This document shows positions 9,901 to 19,468 of a stretch of 64,000 nucleotides of DNA, in pieces; position 1 is the first letter of the stretch; each line of letters starts with the position of its first letter. The notes beneath the pieces are model-generated. The model did not search any database. It saw only the letters and a program-made list of their open reading frames with translations, and was not told the origin of the DNA. The translations under genes and the position numbers were made by a program. Source of the stretch: Aurantiochytrium sp. KH105 (lineage: Eukaryota > Sar > Bigyra > Thraustochytrida > Thraustochytriidae); contig BGKB01000262.1 in NCBI GenBank assembly GCA_003116975.1, positions 220,626-284,625 of the forward strand, in the 5' to 3' direction.

Positions 9901-10809
9901 ATGAAACTGGAGGGACTTCGAACGCGAGACTCGAGCACGCTCTTGGAGACGCAGCTCGATGGCGCGCAGCGGATGCCCAGAGCACATCCAGTGCCCCAGG
10001 AAGCGACGAGGACGCGACCAAGAACAGTGAGCGAAGACGAGGCACGTGTTTTCATGCAGCGCAAGATCGCTCAGCGCCGCTCATCGCGTCTCGCGCTGCG
10101 TGAGCAGTACGATGACACGTTTGTGAAGGAATGCCCTTTTTCGCCGAACGCAGCGTCGGATGCATTGCAAAGACTTGTCAACTTTACAGATGGACGCGTG
10201 GCGGAAGCCCGAGCAAAAGCGCACGAAAGGCATCTCTGGGAAACTGCGCACGAAGCGACAGATTGGGATCATTTTCTTGAGCGGAACAAAGCGTTCCTCG
10301 AGCAGAAAGAAGCTGTCTTAGAGCTTAAGCGACAAAATAAAGAACTCGAGGAGCTCGATGGCTGCACGTTTCGCCCCGACGTAGGTGAGGCTAAAAGGAG
10401 CCGTGCCCCAGACGTCTTTTGCTCCTTATATAGAGAGGGCCTTGAGCGTCGTGAATTGCGGGAGCAAATGCAGGCAGATCACGAGGCATGGAAAGCCACC
10501 TTGGAAAAAGAAGAATGCAGCTTTCACCCTCAAATTGAGCCACTTCGGCAGGACCCTGCAATGAGCTCTCGTCGCGAAATTACAGGCAAAAGGAGTAAAC
10601 CTCGCTCATATGCGCAACTTCATGCTTCTCAACCATTTCTCGCGAATGATACATCGGGTAAGGATGACTCAGACACGGGGTGCAAGATTTCTGCTGACCC
10701 AGTACCTGGTGCAGCGGAGTTTGAGAAAGTTGCAAAGAGCATCGAGCGGCTCAATCGTGTGCTCGCAGCCTCGCCTTTGGTGTCGGGTCGCCGAAATCCA
10801 AGCCGATAA
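9901..10809 (+). CDS. Hypothetical protein with repeated C-x-F-x-P motif, 302 aa
   Basis: Starts at ATG 9901 (MKLEGLRTRD). The open frame upstream is microsatellite translation and was excluded. The protein is mostly charged helix. Three copies of a short motif stand out: CPFSPNA, CTFRPDV and CSFHPQI, each followed or preceded by Arg/Glu-rich helix such as LELKRQNKELEEL. This spacing of helix plus Phe-x-Pro is typical of uncharacterised coiled-coil proteins in protists, some of them flagellar or cytoskeletal. No family is assigned. It is convergent with the next gene. Confidence 0.72.
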   Translation: MKLEGLRTRDSSTLLETQLDGAQRMPRAHPVPQEATRTRPRTVSEDEARVFMQRKIAQRRSSRLALREQYDDTFVKECPFSPNAASDALQRLVNFTDGRVAEARAKAHERHLWETAHEATDWDHFLERNKAFLEQKEAVLELKRQNKELEELDGCTFRPDVGEAKRSRAPDVFCSLYREGLERRELREQMQADHEAWKATLEKEECSFHPQIEPLRQDPAMSSRREITGKRSKPRSYAQLHASQPFLANDTSGKDDSDTGCKISADPVPGAAEFEKVAKSIERLNRVLAASPLVSGRRNPSR

Positions 10810-11176
10810 ATAGAAATCTTGACGATGCGAGCGCAGCCTGGCTTTTTCCGGGGTGTCATAGAGAAAGAGAAATCAACGCGTGACCGTTGATCTGGCAATT
10901 CACGACGCAGCGCTCGAAGATAGACCGCTATTGTTTTTCGTGGCAAGGAAAGCGCGAAGAAGTGGCTGTGTTTACTTGAAACACAGTCCTCCGAAGTGGG
11001 ATGTGTCCACAGGCTCGACGGAACTGTGTGACTTTTGATAGAAACCAAAACAAACCAACACCGAACACAAGAGGTTTGCGCATCATCAATGGGACTAGAT
11101 AGCGTGCACCTTTGGCGATGCGTAAACACCAAGTGCTCTGCAATGAGATAATCTGGAGTCTGATGACAATCTTTTG
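10810..11176. other. Convergent 3' spacer
   Basis: 367 bp between two facing genes. Mixed composition, with no repeat, RNA or ORF that can be supported. Confidence 0.5.
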
Positions 11177-13480
11177 CTATCCTTGCTCATGCAAACCAAA
11201 GAGTGTAAGGCCATTCGCAAGATAGCCAGCTGCGCGGTCCGTCTGAAGCTGCAAGCTAATTGCGAGCGCCGGTGACGTGCGCACGTTGTTGGACAAAGTC
11301 TGTATTTCTTGTTGAGCTGCTTCGCAAAAGGTGCGAATTGCTTGGAGCCATGCTGACTTTGTTTGCCCCGGGACAATGAAAAGCTTTGTATGACGATTGA
11401 GGCCAGTACGCAGCTTCTCCATTGCCTGAACAAAGTCGATAGCATGTGAAGCAGCAATTTCAAGTCCACGGTCTTGATACTTTTTCCACCGCACTGTACT
11501 ACAGTCCTTGCTGTTGATCTTGCCATCATAATGCATTTCTAAAACATCAGCAAGTGTGCTGGCGCCCGCATCTGCATCTTCAGCGACGGAAACTCCTACT
11601 TTCCAGTAGTCAGAGAATAAGGCAAGATCTTCCATTTCCTCACGCCAAAGTCGTGGATTGAGCTCTTGAAAAGGGGCTCCGAGTGTCCTCGAACGGAAAA
11701 CGTGCCGAGGCGAGGAGGGATCCCAGCAATACAGCTCAATTTGGCATCCTTGCATGGGAACAATTTGGTCTGTCTCCATAATAATTGACACAAGAAAGTG
11801 CTGCGCGTCGGGAGATCCAGCCCAGGAGCCTCTATAGCATTGCGCATGAACAACGCTTGCGCCGTCCACCAAAGCAAAGATGCAAACATCTTTTGTTCCT
11901 TGGACAATCGCATCGACTCGAAGCATGTGACGACAACAAGCGACGCGTGAAACGTGCACTTGCTCGGGACTAATGGCAGCATCTCCGGCAATCTCGCAAT
12001 CTCTGGAGACCGCGTTTAAAGTGGACGTAGGACAGGCTCGATCGTCAAACAACGGCTCAAGGTCGGTTTCTGGAGAGAACCGAGACTCTTTCGTGCGGTC
12101 AGAGGTACACGTGCCTTCGATATCGAGCTCGAGACTTGCAACAAGTTTCTCTTTTTGTTGAAGAAATGCACGCCTCGACGCGAAAGCCTCCTTGGCCTGC
12201 GTGACTTGCGCGTTGAGCGACTCAAGTACCATCCGCTGCGCTGTCGACGCCAGGCCTCCTTGCTGATGCGGGAATATGCGAGGTTGTCGCGTCAGCCCAG
12301 ATGCGGGGTCCCACGTAAAGCTGCATTCGTAGGCTTCTTCATTTGGTCCGCGAAGGACATCGAAGCGCAGAGACGTAGTTGCTTGCAGGTTCGCGTCGCT
12401 TGAGAACGTCAAGCTCTTGTCGCAATGAAGCAGCGCAATTTCTGGGCACGCGCTTTCGAGCATACCTGTAAATCCGGCGGCAATCTCTTCACGCAAGGCG
12501 ATCCCGGGGGAGTCTGACATTGCAACCTGTGCGCGTCCAGAGTCGCTTACAAGACAAAGTATGTATCTTGCGGTCGAGTTTGATTGTTTTTCGATGCATG
12601 TACAAGCGCAGCCGAGAAGGGCATAGCGCGCGCAATCCGCGAGCAGAGAAAATTGGGATTTCCAGAGAAGCGTCTCAGCCTGTGATGGTGATGTGTCTTT
12701 CGTCGTCAGGACTGAAACCTGGCCCGATCGAAGACATCGAGCATAGCAGGCAAATGATGAGCACGTGCCACAGTCTGCCTCAGCGAGGAGGTCTTCTTGA
12801 CCATCGCAGGGTTGCGCCTGGCCTGTAGCGAGGTCAACGATGAAAACGCTGTAAGAAGAGGATTGGTCTCGGCCCACTTGCGCGGTGAGTACGAGGGTTT
12901 CGTGGTCGCAGAGAAGCACATGGGCGATATTGAGAATGGTTGTTTCGGCCATTGCTAGCTCTACTTTGCTGATTTCGCGCACCTCGCCACCAGAGCGAAC
13001 CGTGAACACTACGAGGGTCCCGTCGTCGTATTCAACGACCAGAGATGCCTCAGGACTCCCATTGTCCGTGGCAAGTTGAGGACCTGGCCACAGGGCGCGC
13101 ACCGGGGATCTTCCTTGCGCGCTGCTCGTCAGCTCTTGACACCAGGTGAGGGTTCTGTTTGGCGCAGTTCGATGGTCTCGATCCGCGACATGGCCATCCT
13201 CGCCGCCACTTCCACCGCTACTGTCCGGGTCGAGGTCCCACGCGCCGGCGGCCAGGACAATGCCTGCTTGCGAGGCACGGCACACAATGAGCTGGCGGCA
13301 GTGCTGCAGCCAAAGGGCCGTAAGAACCGCCATCGTTCTTTTGGGATTTGGAGGCAGCCAGGCACATATTGCCTCGATCGACATGCAAGGCTCTGAAAAC
13401 GAGGCGAAGATTGATGCTGCGCGTCTCTTTCTCTCTGCGCGTTGCGGAATTCTTTTTGGGGAGGGAGAGGGCTCGGCCAT
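11177..13480 (-). CDS. Hypothetical protein with beta-rich N-terminus and central coiled coil, 767 aa
   Basis: One frame from an ATG at 13480. The first ~400 residues alternate short hydrophobic strands (MAVLTALWLQHCRQLIVCRA, ASLVVEYDDGTLVVFTV, ILNIAHVLLCDHETLVLTAQV), as in a WD-like propeller. A predicted coiled coil follows near 415-465 (MVLESLNAQVTQAKEAF, FLQQKEKLVASLEL), then a beta-rich segment and a helical C-terminus. This order resembles FANCB and FAAP100 of the Fanconi anaemia core complex. I see no diagnostic motif, so that is only a suggestion. The gene ends 367 bp from its convergent neighbour and starts 104 bp from the stop of the upstream CPSF3 gene on the same strand. Confidence 0.75.
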   Translation of the reverse strand: MAEPSPSPKRIPQRAERKRRAASIFASFSEPCMSIEAICAWLPPNPKRTMAVLTALWLQHCRQLIVCRASQAGIVLAAGAWDLDPDSSGGSGGEDGHVADRDHRTAPNRTLTWCQELTSSAQGRSPVRALWPGPQLATDNGSPEASLVVEYDDGTLVVFTVRSGGEVREISKVELAMAETTILNIAHVLLCDHETLVLTAQVGRDQSSSYSVFIVDLATGQAQPCDGQEDLLAEADCGTCSSFACYARCLRSGQVSVLTTKDTSPSQAETLLWKSQFSLLADCARYALLGCACTCIEKQSNSTARYILCLVSDSGRAQVAMSDSPGIALREEIAAGFTGMLESACPEIALLHCDKSLTFSSDANLQATTSLRFDVLRGPNEEAYECSFTWDPASGLTRQPRIFPHQQGGLASTAQRMVLESLNAQVTQAKEAFASRRAFLQQKEKLVASLELDIEGTCTSDRTKESRFSPETDLEPLFDDRACPTSTLNAVSRDCEIAGDAAISPEQVHVSRVACCRHMLRVDAIVQGTKDVCIFALVDGASVVHAQCYRGSWAGSPDAQHFLVSIIMETDQIVPMQGCQIELYCWDPSSPRHVFRSRTLGAPFQELNPRLWREEMEDLALFSDYWKVGVSVAEDADAGASTLADVLEMHYDGKINSKDCSTVRWKKYQDRGLEIAASHAIDFVQAMEKLRTGLNRHTKLFIVPGQTKSAWLQAIRTFCEAAQQEIQTLSNNVRTSPALAISLQLQTDRAAGYLANGLTLFGLHEQG

Positions 13481-13584
13481 GTGCGCAGCAAAGATTACTT
13501 TATTATGAGCATAACAGCAGAGGTTGATGACGAGAATGGTGGGTGCACAATGACCTGCGAGCTACGTCGCCAGAATTGTCTGCA

Positions 13585-16068
13585 TCAAAGAACAGGGTGC
13601 ACCGTCTGTGCAGCGAGCGCAATGGTCTCGTGAAGAGCAATTTCGAAATCGCTCGCGGGCTCCTTCTCCGTTTGTCCTGCGGCATCCGCTTGAGAAGTGA
13701 GAGCAAGAACAGGAGCGGGAGCAGGATCCGTTGCTGCGGCTGTTGCCGGGTCCACATCTTCTGGCTTGGAGGCGTCACCACCTATATCGTTTGATGTCGC
13801 AGCATCCATGTTAATCGTTCTCTCTGCGTGCGGGACGGACGAGACGTCGTGCGCCTTGGTATTGGCATCGTTTGCCGCCGCCGCCGGCAACGATCCAAGC
13901 ATGGCGAATTTAAACACGTGTCCCTTTGTGTCCAAATCGACGCGGGCTTCTTGCCGTCCGTCCGTAATAATGAGGTGATCAGCTTCACGCCGGATACTTT
14001 CGGCTCCAAAACGCTCCTCAAGCAAGTTGAGAAGCAGCAAAGCAGTTTCCGAATTCTTGAGCACATCTGCGATCGATGTGGCCCGCGCACGAGAGGGGTC
14101 TGTAGTGGAAAGACCTACCTCGGAAGAGCCTGGAACCTCGTCCTTGGCTTCTTGGTCAAGCTCGTGCGAGTGAGCCTCGTGCCCATGCGCGCTGCAGCAT
14201 GTTCCAATACGAACAGCGGCCATGCCGCTTTCGGCCTGAAGAAGAATGGCCATAAGGGCGTCTGCAACCATGTCATTGGATGGCGAGGCGTCCCATGTGA
14301 GTCTGACGAGGCTCTTTTGTAAAAACACCTCGACGTGACCATTGACGAGTATGGAGCTACCGGCGCGTTTGGCATCGTCGGTGTCGACATCCTCACACTG
14401 AAAAACGCGACCGACGGCTTCGCGCAAATCTGCAAAGGTGCGATGAAAGGGAATGTGCAGACGCTGCTGCACTCGAGCTGTTTTGAGCTGCGTGTACATG
14501 CGAAGGTCCTCCGTTGCAATAAAGCGGTCAGTCAGATCTTGGCGGACAAGATAGGCAGCGACGCGAGTCCCAGGAGTGCGCATCCTGCGCTGCACAAGCT
14601 CTCCACCGTAAGCCTTGACAATTCGCTGCTCCTGGAATTTGAGGTTCACGGGCTCGCCGTTGTGAGGACGATAGATGTTTGTGCCGAGTTCACGCAACGT
14701 AGGATCACGCGAGAGATCCGCATTGAGTTTGCGCATCTGCTCCTGCTCACCGTGGACGAGAATGATGTTTTTGGGTCGGAGCTGATCGACGAAGCTCTTT
14801 GTACCTGGGTAGTCAGAGTGTGCAGCAAACGTGATGGTTTTAATGTCACAGTCCACCGTAAGCATGGTGCCGTTGAGAGATTCAATCTCCTTGATGGAAC
14901 CTGCTTTGGACAGCTCTTTGGCAAGGGTTCCTTCCACGCTGTAGCCTGCAAGGATGACGCCATTGCGACGATCTGAGCACCATAACTCAAAGAGACGACG
15001 CGAGGTTCCACTCTGCAAATATCCAGGACTGGCCAGCACCACGGCAGGGGCTTGGATGACCTCGTTCTCGCCAAGACTACCAATGTTTTGCAAGTTCCAC
15101 GGGTCGGAAAGCTGACGGCTGCGCATTTCCGCATTCATTACGTTGATAAAAGCCTTGTACACTTTGAGTGCCTCGTTTGCGATGCGCGAGGTGTGGTAGA
15201 TGTTAATGCCGCGGAGATCTGGGTTCTTGTTCCAGTGGTCCTCGAGGATGAGAAGGAGCTCCTGCACAGCGCCAAGAGCGCCCATGGGGATGAGGCAGTT
15301 TCCACCGCGGCGCACGATCATCTCGACCGTGTCTGTGAAGCGCTTCTCGCGCTCCTCGCGACTCTCGTGCACCAGAACTCCAAAAGTGGCCTCGACAATG
15401 AGAACATCGGGGCGTCCGGAAGGGATTTCGGCGCCGGGAAGGTGACGGTCGTCCTCGCGAGAGTAGTCGCCAGTGTAGAGAATGCGCACGCCCGCGATCT
15501 CTAGCATGAACATGGCGGCGCCAAGCACATGACCAGCAAGATACGGAGTAATTTTAATGCCCTCAATCTCGATACTCTGATGCAGGCCTACCGTCTGGCA
15601 GCGCTCCAAGCAGCGCGTAAGCTGCTCTTGCGTGTAGAGCGGAGGATTGTTTGGGTCATGGGCAAGAATGCGCACGTAATCCTTGAGCACAAGGCGTAAA
15701 ATTGCCTTGGTGCAGCTAGTCATGAAGACCTGACCCTTGAATGAGGTCCTTTCCGTCAAGTAGGGCAGGGACGCGGCGTGGTCGAGGTGAAAGTGGGTGA
15801 TGAGGCAAATATCGATCTTGGAGAGGTCGGTTCTGTCGAAAAAGGGCAAGAGTTCATCTCCCTCCTTGCCTGGGTGAATGCCGCAGTCCAGCAGGATGCG
15901 CTTGCCCTTGAACTCGAGCACATGGCACGAGCGCCCCACCTCGCGGCCGGACCCGAGCGGCGTGAACTTGAGGTTGTTGTTCGAGTCCTCCCAGATGCTG
16001 AGGTCTTCCTCCTCCGTCCCGGGCGCGGCGGTCGCGACCGCCGCCGCGGGCTCCGCCTTGCGCTTCAT
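13585..16068 (-). CDS. CPSF3: Cleavage and polyadenylation specificity factor subunit 3 (CPSF73)
   Basis: Zinc-dependent endonuclease that cuts pre-mRNA before polyadenylation and histone mRNA 3' ends. The N-terminus reads LKFTPLGSGREVGRSCHVLEF, then the metallo-beta-lactamase motif HFHLDH with H92, H94, D96 and H97. Downstream are the beta-CASP region (FGVLVHESREEREKRF, TYHTSRIAN-type motif, LASPGYLQSGTSRRLFE) and ITFAAHSDYPGT. An extended C-terminal domain follows that includes a CPSF73-100_C-like part and a disordered Asp/Ala-rich tail. The start is set at the ATG complementary to 16066-16068 (MKRKAEPAAAV), giving 827 aa against 684 in human. The open frame further upstream has no ATG and is translated promoter repeat. 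Confidence 0.95.
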   Translation of the reverse strand: MKRKAEPAAAVATAAPGTEEEDLSIWEDSNNNLKFTPLGSGREVGRSCHVLEFKGKRILLDCGIHPGKEGDELLPFFDRTDLSKIDICLITHFHLDHAASLPYLTERTSFKGQVFMTSCTKAILRLVLKDYVRILAHDPNNPPLYTQEQLTRCLERCQTVGLHQSIEIEGIKITPYLAGHVLGAAMFMLEIAGVRILYTGDYSREDDRHLPGAEIPSGRPDVLIVEATFGVLVHESREEREKRFTDTVEMIVRRGGNCLIPMGALGAVQELLLILEDHWNKNPDLRGINIYHTSRIANEALKVYKAFINVMNAEMRSRQLSDPWNLQNIGSLGENEVIQAPAVVLASPGYLQSGTSRRLFELWCSDRRNGVILAGYSVEGTLAKELSKAGSIKEIESLNGTMLTVDCDIKTITFAAHSDYPGTKSFVDQLRPKNIILVHGEQEQMRKLNADLSRDPTLRELGTNIYRPHNGEPVNLKFQEQRIVKAYGGELVQRRMRTPGTRVAAYLVRQDLTDRFIATEDLRMYTQLKTARVQQRLHIPFHRTFADLREAVGRVFQCEDVDTDDAKRAGSSILVNGHVEVFLQKSLVRLTWDASPSNDMVADALMAILLQAESGMAAVRIGTCCSAHGHEAHSHELDQEAKDEVPGSSEVGLSTTDPSRARATSIADVLKNSETALLLLNLLEERFGAESIRREADHLIITDGRQEARVDLDTKGHVFKFAMLGSLPAAAANDANTKAHDVSSVPHAERTINMDAATSNDIGGDASKPEDVDPATAAATDPAPAPVLALTSQADAAGQTEKEPASDFEIALHETIALAAQTVHPVL

Positions 16069-16448
16069 CTCCCCCGAGCCCCTGGCGTCCGCCTCTCCCG
16101 CCCTCCCCGCGTGCCGGGCTCGCTCCCCGCGCGCGCGCGCCGCTCCTGGCCAAGGCGGTTTGATCCGGAGGCGCGCCCCGCCCGGCGCCGCGCGGATTGA
16201 GAGTTTTGGATAGAGCTGCCTATGGGGCGGCGGAGCCCGACTTGCGGCGGCGATAGCGCGCTTGCGCGGCGGGAAAGCGCGACTTGCGGCCGGGATAGCG
16301 CACTTGCGGCCGCGGCGCGCCCCTGGCAGCCAGTCAGACGGGCGCCGCGAGAGAGCGCCAAGAACCAGGACCCGAACGCGGCGGCGCGCGGGCACGCAGA
16401 AGAAGGCTCGTGCGCGCGAGTCCGGGCGGCGAGGAGCGGCGAGGAGCG
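16069..16448. promoter_or_regulatory. Bidirectional promoter, CPSF3 / NOP9
   Basis: 380 bp of very GC-rich sequence between divergent starts. It contains four imperfect ~21-bp repeats (16230-16311) and a GCGGGAAA element near 16269-16276 that matches the E2F/DP consensus in reverse. Regulatory meaning is inference. Confidence 0.55.
16230..16311. repeat. Four imperfect ~21-bp tandem repeats in a divergent promoter
   Basis: Successive units share a core close to GATAGCGC-A/G-CTTGCGG, as in the units at 16249-16269, 16271-16291 and 16292-16311. The first unit (16230-16248) is the most diverged. Confidence 0.75.
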
Positions 16449-18635
16449 ATGGCCGCCATGGCGGAGAGCATCACCGCGCGGGTCCCCGGCGAGGGCGGCG
16501 AGGTCGCGGAGGCGGAGGCGGCTGCCGGCTGGTCGAATGAGAGGCCGCGGCTGCCCGACGACGACATGGTCACCTACGTCAAGGGCGTGGACGGCGCGCT
16601 GGCCTCGGCGCTGGACGAGGAGAGTCGAGGGGCGCTCGTGAAAAACGTCTTTGAGGAACTCAGGCAGCACGAGGCGAGCCTGGCGTGCACGCGCCGCATG
16701 TCGTATGCGCTCGAGTCGCTCCTGCGCCACGCGGAGGCCGCGCAACTCGCGACCTTTTTGGAAAACATGAAGAATTACTTTGGCTTCGTCGTTACCAACC
16801 GGCAGGGGTCGCACGTGCTTCAAACTCTCCTGGGACAGGTCTATGTTGCCTTGTACGAACCAAAGCACAATGCACTGGGCAGTGCAGGTGCCAATGAGAC
16901 AGGAGGAGAAGAAGAAGAGGAGGTGAGGGATGACGAAGACGCGAGCGGCTTTAAGTCGCGCGAAGCTGCCCGCAGAGAGCTCCGTGCCATCGTCTTGGAC
17001 CTTGCAAAGACGTTGGTTGTCAAGGAGGTCTGGATTGATCTCGTGTACGACCCTTGCGCCACCCACGTGATGCGTGCCCTTTTGCTCGTTCTCGCCGGGG
17101 TGGACCCGCGCGAGAAGCGCAAGGCAGGAGACCCGGTGGCTCGCTCCAAGTTCCGCTCGGAATCGAATGACAAGGAAATGAACGCCTCGCTTATTGCCTT
17201 CCTGGCAGCCATGTCCAAGTGGAGTGCTGCAGATATCAAGGACGCCTGCGAGAATACACATGCCTCACCAGCAATCCAAATCATTATTCAGTATTGCCCT
17301 GCGCGCTACAAGGCTTGGAAAGCCACAGTTGATAAAATGATCGGTACTGGTGACGAGAATGGTGGCGCGGAAGTCGTGGCGGACCCCGCCACCTTTTGGG
17401 CTTGTGCCGAACACCGCGTTTGCAGCCATCTCATTCAGGTGATCGTCGTATCTTGCGACAATGCCTTCTTTGATGAGTCGATTTTTCCTCTCTGCGTGCA
17501 GAAAGACACAATGGTGACCAAGCTAAAGCATCCCGCCGCAAACCATGTTTTGCAAAGCGCGCTGGGCCGCATGCACACGGATGAGCAAGTCGAGACCGCC
17601 GTGCAATTGCTCGAGCCGGAATTGGAGACCACGATTTTGGGAAATCGTCTGGGGATTCTTTTACGTTTGTGCGATGCGGCTGCACGCAGTAGCGCAGCTG
17701 TGCAGTCAAAGCTGAGTCGGTGTGTGCTGCGCGCTCTTCGTGCTCGGCGCGACGCCGCACCTCAGCACGCAGGTGCGCCTAAGGGAGCCATTCAATATCT
17801 CTTGGGTCTTGAGGAGAATGTAATGGGCCCCACGAGCTCGTCGTCTGCGAAGGATGATGACAAGGACGATGCGGCAAACGATACAGAGGAGGCAGAATCT
17901 TTCACACGCGTACGCGTTTCCGTGTTGGGCGCTCGAGTCGCAGGCTCCATGCTGCATTTTGCACCTGAGAGCGTACGTGCTTTGCTGGAGAGTCTGGCAT
18001 CGATGGACGCTGCGTCGCTCAAACAGCTAGCATGCGACCCAGTCGGCGGCAAGCAGGTTCTTGAACCTCTTATGGATGCGCCTTCGGGTGCGCTCTGGGC
18101 CAAACAGCGCGTACTGTCCAAGTTGAAGGACGACTTGGCGCGCATTGCGGGAGACAAGTTCGGTTGTCATGTACTGCGCAAAGCCTTTGATGGCGGCACA
18201 CTCAAGGACCGAACGGTCATCGTGAAGGCCTTGGCCCGCAAACAGCAGCGACTCGCGGGGTCCAAGGTTGGCGCTGGCCTCCTTAAGCATTGCAAGGTTG
18301 CTCTTTTCGTGCAGCATCCCGACCAGTGGAGCTCCGCGCAAAGCCACGTAAAGAGCAAGACCAAGAAGCACTCTCTTGCCAATTTCATGACTGATCTCGA
18401 GAACACGGGAGACCGTGCTGCGTCGCGTGCATCGAAACGAAAACAGGCTGGTCTCGACAAGGATGATGGAGCAGCGCCCATTTCGTCGACGATGGCGAGC
18501 AAGCGCTCGCGAGACGAGAATGAAGACCAAGGAGACTTTGGAGAGCCTGTCACGGCACCTGACTCCGATAGGCCTCACGGAAAGAAGGCAAAGAAGGAGA
18601 AAAAGGCAAAGAAGGAGAAGAAACAATTACTGTAG
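16449..18635 (+). CDS. NOP9: Nucleolar pumilio-repeat protein NOP9
   Basis: RNA-binding pumilio-like protein needed for 18S rRNA maturation within the 90S/pre-40S particle. Multiple PUF-type repeats are readable: YALESLLRHAEAAQLATFLE, GSHVLQTLLGQ, ATHVMRALLLVLAGVDPRE, AEHRVCSHLIQVIV, HPAANHVLQSAL, CDPVGGKQVLEPLMD and KFGCHVLRKAFDGG. The ATHVMRALLLVL and GSKVGAGLLKHC stretches are typical of NOP9. An acidic insert (GGEEEEEVRDDED) separates early repeats. The C-terminus is Lys-rich with KKAKKEKKAKKEKK, a nucleolar-type signal. ATG 16449 is used, giving 728 aa, close to known NOP9 lengths. Confidence 0.88.
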   Translation: MAAMAESITARVPGEGGEVAEAEAAAGWSNERPRLPDDDMVTYVKGVDGALASALDEESRGALVKNVFEELRQHEASLACTRRMSYALESLLRHAEAAQLATFLENMKNYFGFVVTNRQGSHVLQTLLGQVYVALYEPKHNALGSAGANETGGEEEEEVRDDEDASGFKSREAARRELRAIVLDLAKTLVVKEVWIDLVYDPCATHVMRALLLVLAGVDPREKRKAGDPVARSKFRSESNDKEMNASLIAFLAAMSKWSAADIKDACENTHASPAIQIIIQYCPARYKAWKATVDKMIGTGDENGGAEVVADPATFWACAEHRVCSHLIQVIVVSCDNAFFDESIFPLCVQKDTMVTKLKHPAANHVLQSALGRMHTDEQVETAVQLLEPELETTILGNRLGILLRLCDAAARSSAAVQSKLSRCVLRALRARRDAAPQHAGAPKGAIQYLLGLEENVMGPTSSSSAKDDDKDDAANDTEEAESFTRVRVSVLGARVAGSMLHFAPESVRALLESLASMDAASLKQLACDPVGGKQVLEPLMDAPSGALWAKQRVLSKLKDDLARIAGDKFGCHVLRKAFDGGTLKDRTVIVKALARKQQRLAGSKVGAGLLKHCKVALFVQHPDQWSSAQSHVKSKTKKHSLANFMTDLENTGDRAASRASKRKQAGLDKDDGAAPISSTMASKRSRDENEDQGDFGEPVTAPDSDRPHGKKAKKEKKAKKEKKQLL

Positions 18636-19468
18636 AGAGACACATTTTGCTTTTACTTTTGATATAAAAAGATCTTGGAGACTCGGTATATGCTCAAGAA
18701 TCCGCATTTGTGCCACTGGTATGTTTTTCCGTTTGTTTTTGGAGAATAGTTACCACTTTTGTGGGCCGTGTGGGTAGATGGGGAGGTTAAGCGCCAGGGC
18801 GCACGGTTTGCACGGTCTCACAGGTAGGAATGATGTATTGGGGAGATGCTCAGGTCCACAGGAGGATTATGGATGTCTTTTTCTCCGATGTGCAATCGGA
18901 GACGAATACACCAGAATGAATGACAGTCAAACCGCTTTTCCGTATACTCTGGATAATTTCAAATTCAAACCTAAGCTTCACGTTTCGTATCAACTTGAGG
19001 CAGAAAACTTACCGTTCTCGGGAACATCCTGGTGCAAAAATGTTAACGTTAGCATCAGCAGAAATTGTCGACTCACTAGTGGACGATAACACACGAGACG
19101 CGCATGAAACAGATCCTGATGGCGCAAATCAGCGAGACGCTCCACCGGATGAATGCGTCTCGTCCATAATTAAACAGACCTTGGCCTTGGCCTAAGCCTA
19201 AGCCTGGACTGGGCTTGGCCATCAGAGATGCTCACGAGAAAATTTTAGTTCGCAGACGCTTTCCACTGCCACTGAAGTAGTATACTCACTAAGGCACTTG
19301 TTGAAGGCTCGGGTTTACGGTCAGAAGTGTTCGAATCTTAAAGGCTAGGCCATACGGGAAAAGGTTCATTACAATTTGTCTGACTTCTAAAAATCGTGTT
19401 TTGGGGAGGAGGGGGAAGGGTCGAGGAGGGATTGGAAACCAATAATGTAACCCAGAGCTAGGCCTAGA
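18636..19468. other. Convergent spacer, 833 bp
   Basis: Lies between the 3' ends of NOP9 and the MPP6-like gene and is lower in GC than the genes. It has a CCTTGG/CCTAAG cluster at 19183-19220 and TAGGCC motifs at 19343-19352 and 19458-19476. One 103-codon frame (18778-19089) exists but shows no coding character. No tRNA or other RNA is recognised. Confidence 0.5.

Noticed and set aside
18778-19089. 103-codon frame in the NOP9/MPP6 spacer
   Set aside because: No domain, AT-rich non-coding composition, and no sign of selection.
19320-19340. GTTCGAATCT resembling a tRNA T-loop
   Set aside because: No matching acceptor stem, A box or anticodon arm upstream. No tRNA gene was found in any spacer.
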